Positions 34,561 through 45,951 are shown, counted from the first letter of the stretch. The stretch is DNA of 64,000 bases from Laguncularia racemosa (GCA_037954665.1 JBBMOL010000018.1:5394001-5458000), one strand, 5' to 3'. The notes: generated from the letters alone by a model not told the origin. A program made the numbers and translations.

Positions 34561-35480
34561 TGACATCAATGCTTTTGGGGTTAAGAGTTGCTAGGCTTCT
34601 TCTTGTTGATTTTTGATAAGGTGTCACTCTCTTCGTTAAATTGCTACATGGGTTGAGGTTGGCACTGCAAGATAGGGTTCGGGCCTTCTCACCAGCAATG
34701 GAGAGCTCCATCAGAAGTTTTCGCTTCCTCATTTTCCTTAGCCGATGAGGAGACAAGTGGCAACGCCCAAGTGAAGAGAACCGCAACAAGCAGCGACATC
34801 CAAGCACTCTAGGCGAGCATGAAAGGGGGTGAGTAGTAAGGGGAAGAAAGCTAAGGAGGGAGTAGTGTATGTGTATGTGTATGTGTATGGTAAGAGTGTG
34901 CTGGTGTGGGTGTATGGTGTATGTGTGTACGGTATGTATGTGGGGTTCAATGTGAAAGAAATAAGAAGCAGAAAAAGGGAAAAGAATTGGGTTGGGAAAT
35001 GAAGGAGAAGAAAAGGAGAATGGAAGGTGTCTAGGAAGAAGGAAAAACCTAGAGAGTTAAATGGAAAGATTTGAAATATGTACATTCCTAAAGGTGACCT
35101 AGAGGAGAGTGAAAAGAAATGAGAAGAAGAAGAAGTAAGAAAGTGGAGAAGTCCAAGGGGTGAGGAGGGTCTAGCAAGGAAACAAGGAGGGAAGTTATGG
35201 GTAAAAGAGCCAAAAGGAAGAGAAGAATAAGGAGAAAGGAAAAGGAAAAGTTGGAAGAAGGAGAAAGCAAGAATTGAAAACGAAAAAAGGGTGAGGAAAA
35301 AAGGAGAAGAGCAAAAAAATAGAGGCAAGAGGGTATTGATCTTATGTATGTGCATAGGTGAAACTTGTGTGTACATGTGTGTATGGTGTTATTACAATAG
35401 AGATGGGCATGTATGTGTGTAAAGGATAGCCGGTGTATGCATGGTGGTGGAAGTGTAAGGGAGGATGAAGACCAGTATTT
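34561..35480. other. Purine-rich asymmetric stretch, no gene
   Basis: From about 34970 to 35330 the plus strand is almost all A and G, with long GAAGAAGAAAAGGAG-like text; the minus strand therefore gives a long Ser/Phe/Leu/Pro frame (35376-34738) that I treat as an artefact. A TGTATG microsatellite (34866-34887 and onward) and a G9 run (35483-35491) are also present. Confidence 0.45.
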
Positions 35481-35897
35481 GGGGGGGGGGGAGAGAACCT
35501 TATAGGTGGAGATGTCAACAAAGGAGAGAAGAAAGAAGGTGATACAAAATCTTTAGTGACTACTAATCTTACGGGTTATCCTACAAGTAGTTCAATGGAA
35601 GATATTAGAGAAATTGATAACGAAGGTTTAAAGATGCTTCATGTAAAGGTGAGGTCAAGGAGGAAGAGGGACTTGCGTAAAGGAGGTGACTGTATCTGTA
35701 TGTCAAATTAAACGGGGAAAAAAAGGTGTTTATGTTGGTGTAGATGGTGAAGAGAATAATTCGAGTAATGTCCAAGATGATGGCCTGGGGGATATTTGGA
35801 ATGAAATAAATTTCGCAATGGAATGTTCAAAGGATATTGAGGAAGATCATTCTTGGCCAAATACCTTAATACAAAACCTTTAGTTGTCCTTCCTAAG

Positions 35898-36784
35898 TGA
35901 TGTGCTCAAGGGATCTCAATACCAATCAACAAGAACACACACAATTGATTCCAATTTCAATTAAAAAATGGCGTAAACAAATTGAAGACAAAATGCCCAA
36001 ATAGCATGAAAACAAAGACCAACAACCCTAAATGGCATGAACCAAATTAGAAGTACTACAAGTGGATTCCAATACCAATCAATTACAAAGAAACAATTCA
36101 ATTCCAATCCTTACAATTGGTGTGAAAACCTAGCAATACATGAACCCTAATTTGGCATGAAAGGAACAAACAAAGATCAACCAATTATAAGTAGATATTA
36201 CTCACTAGCAATAATCGGATGCAACTTAAGAAAATCTTGATATGACTCACAAGAATTCCCTAAGGCAACTCGCCACAATTCCACAAGTGAAATTAATAAG
36301 AGTAAGGTGGCATGAAGAGAGCACTCCTATGGCAACAAAAGTCAAGTGTATAATGTTCAAAAAAGCCCCTTCTAACCTTACTTTGCAAGTGTTTATACTT
36401 GCTTTAAATAGGGTAAATTCAACAAAGAAAATTACAAGTAAAAACAACAAATGTGGCCGATTTCTAACAAAAAGGAAATTACAAATGAAAAGATCATATG
36501 TGGCCAATTTCTTCACCTCTATGGAGCAATGTAGGATCGGTTCTTCTTTGATTTATGTAGGTCCATGAATAACCCACAAACTGAGCATTAGTGAATTTAC
36601 CCACCGTCCTATAAAAACCAACAAATGTACTTGTTGGAATGCACAACAAATATACAATAGAAAAGAAGATACTAAACAGATATCCTCGGGGTCTAATTGT
36701 TTAAAGAGGACCCTCATCGCCAAATTTTGTAATCCTTTGGCTCTTGTCCTGGTGATGAGTCATGTAGGTATATGATTCCTATCA
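35898..36784 (-). repeat. 3' LTR of the element in the CLASSY relic
   Basis: 887 bp, TG...CA ends, collinear with 38829-39676. It keeps about 40 bp (around 36210-36255, ATAATCGGATGCAACTTAAG onward) that the other LTR lacks. Opposite-strand open frames at 36242-36568 and 36247-36516 have counterparts in the other LTR and are not genes. Confidence 0.85.
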
Positions 36785-36954
36785 TCTCCTCGAGCTTGTG
36801 GAAGATTTACCCTTAAATCTGATAGGTCTTCATGAACATCATCGGGTAAATAGGGTGACGGATCTGCAAAATTAAATGTAGTAGAGATGTTGTATCTTCC
36901 TAGCAATTTATATGTAAAAAGATCATGGTAGTCATCCAGTACCTGAGATACCAC
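36760..36954 (-). pseudogene. Integrase C-terminal tail of the non-autonomous element
   Basis: The minus-strand frame reads LLGRYNISTTFNFADPSPYL, then DLRVNLPQARGDDRNHIP and runs across the LTR boundary at 36784. YNxSxTFNxADLSPY is the conserved end of gypsy integrases. In this LTR the frame stops shortly after; in the 5' LTR the same frame continues without that stop with PIGLITRTRAKGLQNL. It directly follows the protease and tandem-repeat coding part, so everything between has been lost. Confidence 0.65.
36785..36801 (-). other. Polypurine tract of the element in the CLASSY relic
   Basis: On the minus strand CAAGCTCGAGGAGA ends directly at the LTR start TGATAGG. CTCGAGGA-type tracts are usual just upstream of 3' LTRs in plant gypsy elements. 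Slightly imperfect, since it contains pyrimidines. Confidence 0.6.
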
Positions 36955-37084
36955 AAGGGGTATTTTGGCTTACGCCCTTCTATCTTTAGGGTATACCTCA
37001 TTTGAAATAAATATACTGGTCTCTTATTGCTATGGCCTCCCCTAACTCATACTGTTCCACCAATAAGGTCTTCTTCTTCCCAGT

Positions 37085-37283
37085 TTTATTTATCTGCCTT
37101 TGAACCTCTTGGATCTCTGAAGGTTTACTTATCTGCCTTTGAACCTCTTGGTCTTTTGAAGGTTTACTTATCTACCTTTAAACCTCTTAGATCTCTAAAG
37201 GTTTACTTAGCTGCCTCCGAACCTCTTGGTCCTCTGAAGATTTACTTATCTGCTTTTAAACCTCTTGGACCTCTAAAGGTGAC
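37085..37283 (-). repeat. 39-bp tandem repeat, about five units
   Basis: Units of the form (plus strand) TTTACTTATCTGCCTTTGAA then CCTCTTGG(A/T)C(T/C)TCTGAAGG start at about 37088, 37126, 37165, 37204 and 37243. On the minus strand each encodes a 13-residue unit like EVQRQISKPSEIQ. Since 39 is a multiple of three the array keeps its frame between the protease part and the integrase tail, and could have been a flexible linker. Confidence 0.7.
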
Positions 37284-37816
37284 ATTGGATTCAACACTAT
37301 ACGTTTACCCTCTTTTTGGAACATATAAGTATTTCTGAAGCTATCATGCAAAACCCTCCTGTCATATAACCAAGGCCTGCCAAGCAATATATGGAATGCA
37401 CACATGGGAAGGATATCACATACAATCTCATCATGATATTTATCCCTTATGCTGAGAGGTACCTTAGCCCTCTGAGTAACATATAGACTACCATACTCAC
37501 TCAGCCAATGTAATTTATAGAGTTTTGGATATGGGGTAGTTACAAGTTTCAATTTCGATACTAATGATGCAGCCACTACATTAGTACAACTACCACCATC
37601 AATAATAATAGCACATAGATTGACTTGTACTCTGCAAGAGGTGTAGAACAAATTTTCTCTCTGCTCATCATCATTAATAGGAAATGGAGTCAAAGTTTGG
37701 CGTAGTACATTAATAGATAAATACAGATCACCTCCAACTTGACTATTGGCCTCATTGCCAAGTCCCCCATTCATACTACCATTCGACATGGTTAATGAAT
37801 TTATTTGTTGATACAT
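37256..37816 (-). CDS. Retropepsin-like protease frame of the non-autonomous element
   Basis: An open frame of 186 codons. Residues 40-80 read ENLFYTSCRVQVNLCAIIID and GGSCTNVVAASLVSKLKL, the aspartic protease active-site block; residues 95-160 read GSLYVTQRAKVPLSI, CDILPMCAFHILLGRPWLYD and VLHDSFRNTYMF, the C-terminal protease part with the LLGRPW motif. The same two motifs appear in the 12-17 kb element, so the families are related. No zinc knuckle precedes it. The frame runs on into the 39-bp repeats. It is the only intact retroelement domain in the window; whether it is expressed is unknown. Confidence 0.7.
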   Translation of the reverse strand: MYQQINSLTMSNGSMNGGLGNEANSQVGGDLYLSINVLRQTLTPFPINDDEQRENLFYTSCRVQVNLCAIIIDGGSCTNVVAASLVSKLKLVTTPYPKLYKLHWLSEYGSLYVTQRAKVPLSIRDKYHDEIVCDILPMCAFHILLGRPWLYDRRVLHDSFRNTYMFQKEGKRIVLNPMSPLEVQEV

Positions 37817-37989
37817 AAAAACAATTCAAGACAACTACTATACACTTTACGTCAAGTACAATACACACAACACCCCTTTTCAATCTTCAACACACACTTC
37901 CACACTTCAATACACAACTACTACTGCATACCCATAACGTACAACAATCACTCCATGATACACACACACACTCACGGTGCAGTAACCTT

Positions 37990-38470
37990 CAAACCACAAC
38001 ACACACTCTATGCCACACACACACACTTATAGCGCAGCATACACACCACGACTCCACTTCCAATCACGATATCAAAATGTAAATGGAAACAATTATAAAC
38101 ACTTCTCCAAATGGCAAGCAAATAATTCCAACTAGTCAAAGTGCATTATGATGATCAATACACAATAACTCCCTTACTTAATTATTGATTTTGAAATTCA
38201 AAATGAACCACAACACACACTCTACGCCACACACACACTTACGGTGCAACGCCCTACTCCACATTTTCACTCACTTCAAAACACAAAGTGCACTCCACCT
38301 AAACTTCACACACCCACGGCACACTTCACAATCACGGCAACAAATGCAAATGGAAGTAATTATGGATACTTCTCCAAATGGCAAGCTAATGATTCCAACT
38401 AGTCAAAGTGCATTATGATGATCAATACACAATAACTCCCTCAACTTAATGATTAGTTTTGAAATTCAAA
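37990..38470. repeat. Direct duplication in the leader of the non-autonomous element
   Basis: The segment beginning ACCACAACACACACTCTA (37993) recurs at 38217, and its later part ACTTCTCCAAATGGCAAGC at 38101 recurs at 38368; shared text ends with TTTTGAAATTCAAAATG in both (38188 and 38457). Small indels make the offset vary from 224 to 267 bp. CA-rich words fill the first half of each copy. Confidence 0.7.
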
Positions 38471-38809
38471 ATGTTTCCTAATCCTCCACGCAAGAAGAGC
38501 AAATCTAAAATGAAAATGCACTTCCAATTCCAAAATCCTCAAGGAAACAACAAACACCAATCACACTACTTCAATTTGTAGAATTCCAAATTATGGAATT
38601 CAATTCAAGAACTTCCCCTTCTTCCACAAACAATCAACTCACGGCAAGATGAAGACTACAAGGATTAATTCTGAAATTCCACTTCCAATTCCGCAACAAC
38701 AAAGGTATATCGTAATAAAATCACATACAATTACTTCAAATAAGAAATGGATGAATAAGAACCCTAAATCCCAAATTGAAGATCACGCAAATCCCTTCTC
38801 AAAACCTTT

Positions 38810-38821
38810 GCTTTGATACCA
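38810..38821 (-). other. Primer binding site, methionine-tRNA type
   Basis: TGGTATCAAAGC on the minus strand lies 7 bp inside the 5' LTR and differs by one base from the usual TGGTATCAGAGC. It confirms minus-strand orientation of the element. Confidence 0.75.
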
Positions 38822-38828
38822 AAAATTA

Positions 38829-39676
38829 TGATGTGCTTAAGGGATCTCAATACCAATCAATAAGAACACACACACTTGATTCCAATTTTAATTAAAAAAT
38901 GGTGTGAACAAATTGAAGACAAAATCCCCAAATGGCATGAAAACAAGGACCAACAACCCTAAATGGCATGAACCAAATTAGAAGTGCTATAAGTAGATTC
39001 CAATACCAATCAATTACAAATGAACAATTCAATTCCAATCCTTACAATTGGTGTGAAAACCTAGCAATACATGAACCCTAATTTGGCGTGAAAGGAACAA
39101 ACAAAGATCAACCAATTATAACTAGATATTACTCACTAGCAAGAATTCTTTAAGCCAACTCGCCACAATTCCACAAGTGAAATTGATAAGAGTAAGGTAG
39201 CGTGAAGAGAGCACTCCCATGGCAACAAAAGTCAAGTGTATAATGTTCAAAAAAGTCCCCTTCTAACCCTAATTTGCAAGTATTTATACTTGCTCTAAAT
39301 AAGGTAAATTTAACAAAGAAAATTACAAGTAAAAACAACAAAATGTGGTCGGTTTCTAACAAAAAGGAAATTACAAATGAAAAGATCATATGTGGCCAGT
39401 TTCTTCACCTCCATGGAGCAATGTAGGACTAGTTCTTCTTTGATTTATGTAGGTCTATGAATAACCCACAAACTGAGCATTAGTGAATTTACCCACTGTC
39501 TTATAAAAACCAACAAATGTACCTGTCGGAATTCACAACAAATATACAATAGAAAAGAAGATACTAAACAAATATCCTCAAGGTCTAATTGTTCAAAGAG
39601 GACCATCATCGCCAAATTTTGTAATCCTTTAGCTCTTGTCCTGGTGATGAGTCCTATAGGTATATGATTCCTATCA
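38829..39676 (-). repeat. 5' LTR of the element in the CLASSY relic
   Basis: 848 bp, TGATGTGCTTAAGG at one end and CCTATCA at the other. Compared with the 3' LTR it lacks about 40 bp near 39145 where CTCACTAGCA joins directly to AGAATTC, and has scattered substitutions. The C-terminal pol frame is open in this copy (GLITRTRAK). Confidence 0.85.
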
Positions 39677-40119
39677 CTAAGGGTATCTTACCTACGTGGA
39701 AGGAATTCCAAATTTGGTAGGTCGAAGACGATCCATTGCTTAACTTCTACATAAGAAAGCAGACAGTCGATCACAACAACTTGAGGTGTTGAAGCAATGA
39801 TTCCTAGGAAGGTTGTTCTTTTTGGAACCCTATATCAGAATCACGTTGAAGAAGTGACCAACATTTTGAATCTTGTTCACCCAAAGTATCTTCAGGTGAA
39901 AACTTCACGTCTTGCCATCAAACGTATAATGAGTAGAGTACACATATCAGGTGTTAAGAAACTACCAAAGTCAAGTGGAGATGTTGCTTTCTATGATTTG
40001 GTTGAGGAAGCATTGTAGAAGGACACTAATTTCAAGAGGAAAGTAAAGAGATTACTTGCTGGAATCACTCGATTTCAGTTAGAACTATGACTACCTTAAA
40101 TGGGTGAGTGGGAAACTTT

Positions 40120-42115
40120 ATGATATGCTACAATGATGTGATTGGTTGATATGTTGTGTTGAATCCTAGTATGTTGTATGTATGTCTTGCCTTATTTGGT
40201 TATGACTGCAATTGTTGTAAATTTTATTATTTCCATAGTAAACAATGGGGTAAAGAAGTGGAAGGGAAGTCATATGAAGAAACTAGTAATTAAATAGATT
40301 ACAGATGGATACTATTATAACAAAATAAAGAATAGAATGGGCTAAGGGCAGATATCACTATCTTGATGATAGCACCTTGCCCTATTTTGCTAATACCATT
40401 ATAGATTTAACATCCAAATTTAGCTTTATTTTCATAAACTAAATCAATACATGTAAACTTAACCTTTCTAAATATATATGTATCATTATGTATATGTATA
40501 AGAATCTAATTTTGAATACATATATATATATATATATGCTTGGACGAAACGACTTTCTTAATATATTTATATAGGTAACATTTATACCTATAATAATACA
40601 AATCATTAATGAAAGCCCTTATTTTTCAATGAAATAGTTATATCCCTTTACTTCTCTTAAGTACATGAGGGAAAAACATTTAACAAATTATCCTTTGGTT
40701 AAAAACAAGTTATAAACCTATAAATATGTATATACTGTTATTATATATATATATATATATATGATACTTGAGGACTTGGAAGGATACATTTGGCATTACC
40801 CTGCTCGACCCTTGAAGGTATAGAATCGAGTACTTGAAAAATGCAATTACATGGACGTTCAAGGAATGGTAATAGTAAATCAATCCCTAGTGGTTGATTT
40901 GACGAGCGAGGAGATTCGAACTATATTACACTATTATTTAACTAAAATTTTGTGTATAGCTTGATTGTTTCTATCCATTTGGTTTGGTTTTCCTTACTTT
41001 ACCTGTGATGTGAAACACATGATCTCTTCTTATTATGGTAAATGTGAATATGAGGTGTAACAGATTTCGCTTGGTTCCTATTATTTGTCCTAGGAATTGT
41101 ATTCTTTAAATGCTTGATAGTTTACCTTATTGCCTTGAATGGGAATTGGTTTGCAACCATATATTGTTTGATCACCCCGAACCAATTAATTAAACAAGTG
41201 GACTCAATTAAAATTTGACATGCATTTACGCGAGACACTACATGAGATTGAAGGCCATCACTGCTACAGGATGCATTGGAAGTGATCAGAGGATCACTGT
41301 TCCGCCAAGTGCGAACTAAGTGATTAGGGAATTGTCAGGCTTTGAAGGTTTCAAGTCTGGCCTGTCTCTTGAGGGTGTAAATGCTCGGTGTAGAGAGGTA
41401 CCTAAGCCTAGATCACTAAAGCTAAGACATAATATAAATAAGTGATAAGAGTAATGAGACTATATGTAAGACTCGGGCATTGATGGTAGCTTCAGAATCC
41501 CCAACCTAAGGTCAAAGGGGGTGTAAACCCTAGACTTCACGTCAGTTACTAGAAGACCACATGAGATGCTGCATTCATATGGTTGTTCATGCATAGCATA
41601 TGATTTAATAACTTGATTTGAAATTGCTTGTGCATGTGTAGCATTGAAAGTATTGCACTCCCATTCACTGAGTTGTAGTGTGCTTACCCCTCCACATACC
41701 ATTTTGCAGGTAAAGATTATAAAGGCTCAAGATAGGATAAGATGTGAAGTGTCGAGAATTTTTGAGAACCAAGAACGATAAAGTAAGAATTGTGAAAGAT
41801 AGATTATTTAGATGAAATGTTATTTTAAGACCCTAATGCAAATTTTGAATTTGTGAAACTTAGGATTTTATTCCATTTTACTGGTTGGTAAGGGATATCG
41901 ACTCTCTACAATCATGGTTAATTGTGGGATACGAAATCCATAGTTATATTTTATTATATAATTATATGTAATATGATTAGTCGTGAATATAATTAATTAT
42001 TTAGAGTCTTACGATCTCTAGATGGTAAGACGATTATCATGTAACGGGTGCACACGTGCCATGATAATTTTAGCGGAAACTTCTAAGGTCCCCTTTAGGG
42101 CGTGACAGGCACGTT
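40120..42115 (+). mobile_element. LTR 3' portion related to the 7.8-12 kb retroelement
   Basis: 41480-41560 (GGGCATTGATGGTAGC, AAGGTCAAAGGGGG, CCCTAGACTTCACG) and the tail at 42000-42112 (TCTTACGATCTC, ATGTAACGGGTGCACACG, GGAAACTTCTAAGG) parallel 11380-11470 and 11925-11985 in order. It ends GGGCGTGACA, a CA terminus. Simple TA repeats sit at 40520-40535 and 40744-40761. No internal retroelement genes follow, so it is a solo or truncated LTR. Confidence 0.45.
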
Positions 42116-44221
42116 CGAGACAACCATAATAAAATAAAAACTTTAGCTTATGAATAATTAAAAAAAAGTTAAATAAAAGAAAAACTAAAAAAAAAAAAGA
42201 ATTTAGAAAAATAATCATAATAAAATAAAAATTTTAGGTTATTAACAATAAATATAATAAAAGCTTTAGAAAAATTAGTATAATAAACCCTAGACTTTAG
42301 ATTTTTTTTTACATAAATTCAAAATCTTATAAAAACATGAAAATAATATAATAAATAGTACATTATAGTACATAGTAGTAGATAAATAAAAAGTAAAAAT
42401 ATAAAGGCCATTTAGTAGATATTCTTAAAAATTCTACGTGGTAACTATTTAGGTTTTAATATATTAGCTCTTAAATCCACTATCTCTAGTTCATATCTTT
42501 CTAAAATATTTTTCAAGAAAATTCGTAAACTAGTATCTAGTTAAGATTAATCCATCCAATTAACCTTAACTTTATTTTCCAACTTAAGTTGGTGGCTACT
42601 CCTTTTAAAAATTAATTTTTCTTAATTTAGTCAAGTAATCTATATTAACTGGGTAGATTTAGTATAGATTAAAATTAAGAAAAATGATAAAAAAAAAAAC
42701 TAAACTTGACAAACCTATATCTCTAGAGTATGCTTGGTATACCTTCTTTTCACTTACAATGTTTGTTATCCAATGCATTTTCACTTATTAACTACCCGCC
42801 AAAACACTCTTAGTGATCTAAGCATCTAACTATCGTATCATCTCAAAATATATGACACAACTATAGTCCCAATCAAAGGTTTGCCACATATTGGCTTAAG
42901 TAACCATGCACAAGCAGCAAGTGGATACTTAATTAAATTTGATTTAGTCCAATTCAATTTTCTAACCTAACACACAATGCACGTTACAATATACTTGAAA
43001 GGTCGATGATCCCGAATCGCAATCCAATTCCAATTGAGTTGATTTTATACATCAAAAGAAAATTATAAGTCAGTAGATTATTTTAGTGATTGAATTTTAT
43101 TCTAGGTTTAGTTTGGGCTACTTAGGCCCATACTAATTATGAGTCCAATTAAGGTTATTTAGGCCCGATTAACTTTTAGCGAACTATGACTTGAACCATT
43201 TAGAGTTTATTTAATTAAATCTAATAAGTTATTTAAATTTTGAAGTATAGTTGGGTTTAAGGTCTAATTAAGGTATTTGGACCCTTTAAGTATAGTAGAC
43301 CTAATTATGTTTAAAATTAAGCCCACTAGCTTTAATTGATTTAGTTGAATCCAATTATAATTATTAATTACAATTCAAGTCAAATTAAATTAATTCTATC
43401 TATTTTAAATTGATATAGGTCTACTGTATTTACTTTATTCCATCAATTGTGTCCTAAGCTAAGTTAATTTATTAAGTCTCATTATAATTGCATTTTAGGC
43501 CTTTAGCTAATTTAGAGCCTTAATAGGCTCAAAACCCAATTAAATTTAATATGTTAATTACAGCCCATTTTAAAGTATAGACCCTAAAGTTTAATGGGGG
43601 GAAGTATGTTTAGGTCTTAAACCCATTTGAGTTTCATTGCAATTAGATAAACCTATTTTATTTATCATACCTAAGCCTAATTTATTTTAATTAGTTAATT
43701 TGATTCATGCTTTGAATTGATTTGAGGTTTGATTGAGTTATTCATCATGCTGAGGCCTATTTAAAAGTATAAGCCTTAGGAAAAAATTAGGCCCAACTAC
43801 ATATTTGAATTTGGGTCTTAGGCCCATTTAGGTTATTAGGTCAACATTATCATGTCAAATTTTATTTCAGCATAAGTAGGATGGTTTAATTAATCAAGCC
43901 TATTTAAACAAATTATGTTAAATTTCATGAGCCATCTAAGGGAGGGTAAGAGGGTGATCCTTGAGTCTATTTTAGTTAGGTAGACTTGTGGTTAGGTTAG
44001 CCTTGGTCTGACTTAATTAAACCATGGTCCAATTTATTTTTAACTCATCATAAATTAAGGCTTTAATTTTAAAAGGCCATAACTTACTCAATTTGACCTC
44101 AAATTAGGTAAAACCAAAGCCATTTGTCTCCTTATCACTTCTATTACCTATTTTATAAGGGGTGGGGGGAATCTAATTTAATTCAAGACTCTTGAATTAC
44201 CAAACCAATTTTAATTATGAA
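42116..44221. other. AT-rich DNA with many short GGCCCA-type words
   Basis: No gene. Between about 43080 and 44000 short phrases such as TTAGGCCCA and TAAGCCC(A/T)A recur irregularly among AT-rich text, suggesting old, scrambled repeat expansion. No clear period could be defined by eye. Confidence 0.35.
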
Positions 44222-45951
44222 TTTCTAACTTTAAGAGCACATAACTTATTCAACTTAGATTCAAATCACTTTAAACCAAAGACCACTTGTTTATACTCCT
44301 TCCTAATGTCTAATGCATCATTTATTTGTCATTTTCAAGCCTAAAATACCATCAAAACAGAGCAAATAGTATAGGACATGCCCCAACTTAAAATTTCATC
44401 CATTCTTTGGTTCAATTTAACACATTATCACCTCTAGGCCTCATTTCATATCCAAACAAATTCCCATTCATGATTAAATCGTAATCTACTAAATTAACCC
44501 AAAATAAACATAATTATCACTTCTTCTTTTTTTTTTTCTGAAACCAAACATCATACCAAAATATGCAAGAAATTAAAATTTTCAAGTTCACACCATTGTA
44601 CAATTCAATGCAATTCATCCTCAATTCTTGCTAAACCCAATACTCATCTTATAACTTCAATTTCTATCAAATTAGTCACATCAAAAGCATATCAACATGT
44701 TAGGAATTAATAATTAAATAATCAAATGATTCCATTCAACCGCCTAGTTCAACTATCGCACTAATTTCCACTCTTAACCTTGTATATATGCTCTTAAAGT
44801 TTCTAACTTTAAGAGCACATAACTTATTCAACTTAGATTCAAATCACTTTAAACCAAAGACCACTTGTTTATACTCCTTCCTAATGTCTAATGCATCATT
44901 TATTTGTCATTTTCAAGCCTAAAATACCATCAAAACAGAGCAAATAGTATAGGACATGCCCCAACTTAAAATTTCATCCATTCTTTGGTTCAATTTAACA
45001 CATTATCACCTCTAGGCCTCATTTCATATCCAAACAAATTCCCATTCATGATTAAATCGTAATCTACTAAATTAACCCAAAATAAACATAATTATCACTT
45101 CTTCTTTTTTTTTTTTTTCTGAAACCAAACATCATACCAAAATATGCAAGAAATTAAAATTTTCAAGTTCACACCATTGTACAATTCAATGCAATTCATC
45201 CTCAATTCTTGCTAAACCCAATACTCATCTTATAACTTCAATTTCTATCAAATTAGTCACATCAAAAGCATATCAACATGTTAGGAATTAATAATTAAAT
45301 AATCAAATGATTCCATTCAACCGCCTAGTTCAACTATCGCACTAATTTCCACTCTTAACCTTGTATATATGCTCTTAAAGTTTCTAACTTTAAGAGCACA
45401 TAACTTATTCAACTTAGATTCAAATCACTTTAAACCAAAGACCACTTGTTTATACTCCTTCCTAATGTCTAATGCATCATTTATTTGTCATTTTCAAGCC
45501 TAAAATACCATCAAAACAGAGCAAATAGTATAGGACATGCCCCAACTTAAAATTTCATCCATTCTTTGGTTCAATTTAACACATTATCACCTCTAGGCCT
45601 CATTTCATATCCAAACAAATTCCCATTCATGATTAAATCGTAATCTACTAAATTAACCCAAAATAAACATAATTATCACTTCTTCTTTTTTTTTTTTCTG
45701 AAACCAAACATCATACCAAAATATGCAAGAAATTAAAATTTTCAAGTTCACACCATTGTACAATTCAATGCAATTCATCCTCAATTCTTGCTAAACCCAA
45801 TACTCATCTTATAACTTCAATTTCTATCAAATTAGTCACATCAAAAGCATATCAACATGTTAGGAATTAATAATTAAATCATCAAATGATTCCATTCAAC
45901 CGCCTAGTTCAACTATCGCACTAATTTCCACTCTTAACCTTGTATATATGC
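44222..45951. repeat. Tandem triplication of a ~580-bp unit, near-identical
   Basis: TTTCTAACTTTAAGAGCACA starts at 44222, 44800 and 45381, giving units of 578, 581 and about 571 bp; the third ends at TGTATATATG before different DNA. By eye the first two differ only in the length of a T run (11 versus 14) and the third has 12 T plus a substitution (AAATCATC for AAATAATC). The unit itself has no gene and resembles LTR-type text. Such similarity means a very recent tandem amplification or an assembly artefact. Confidence 0.9.

Larger units (their letters stand above)
35898..39676 (-). mobile_element. Non-autonomous Ty3/gypsy element inserted in the CLASSY relic
   Basis: A 3,779-bp element with LTRs at both ends (TGATGTGCT...CCTATCA on the plus strand), CTAAG target duplication, methionine-tRNA primer site and purine tract, all pointing to minus-strand transcription. 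The internal part is only about 2 kb: a leader with a duplicated segment, a protease frame, a 39-bp tandem repeat, and directly after it an integrase C-terminal tail. Gag is not recognisable and RT, RNase H and the integrase core are absent, so it must have relied on another element. A GLITRTRAK tail coded inside the LTR parallels the GPITRNQAK tail of the 12-17 kb element. Confidence 0.85.
35893..39681. repeat. 5-bp target-site duplication CTAAG of the second gypsy element
   Basis: CTAAG at 35893-35897 precedes the left LTR and CTAAG at 39677-39681 follows the right LTR. Removing one copy and the element restores a continuous CLASSY-like reading frame, which independently confirms the insertion site. 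Confidence 0.85.
35510..40110 (+). pseudogene. CLASSY-type SNF2 remodeller relic, split by an LTR element
   Basis: CLASSY proteins are plant SNF2-like ATPases that bring RNA polymerase IV to sites of RNA-directed DNA methylation. Left part (35510-35897): acidic linker, LGDIWNEINFAMECSKDIEE, then in another frame FLAKYLNTKPLVVLPK. Right part (39682-40110): GILPTWKEFQIW, VEDDPLLNFYIRK, then after a deletion IPRKVVLFGTLYQNHVEEVT, LNLVHPKYLQVKTSR, RIMSRVHISGVKKLP and SGDVAFYDLVEEAL. This matches the SNF2 ATPase part of the CLASSY3/4 group from memory, including the GTL(Y/F)QN motif. The zinc-finger region, ATP-binding loop and helicase C-domain are missing. The 35898-39676 insertion falls exactly between the Lys codon and GILPTW. 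Frameshifts and stops abound, so it is dead. Confidence 0.8.

Noticed and set aside
34738..35376. Long minus-strand open frame of 212 codons
   Set aside because: It mirrors a nearly pure purine strand, giving Ser/Phe/Leu/Pro low complexity; no domain, no splice or promoter context.
36242..36568. Plus-strand frame within the LTR, with a related stretch at 39150-39389 in the other LTR
   Set aside because: Part of the LTR repeat, opposite to element transcription, no family signature.
44222..45951. Triplicated unit as a CRISPR-like or gene family array
   Set aside because: Units are contiguous, ~580 bp, AT-rich and non-coding; there is no short repeat-spacer structure.
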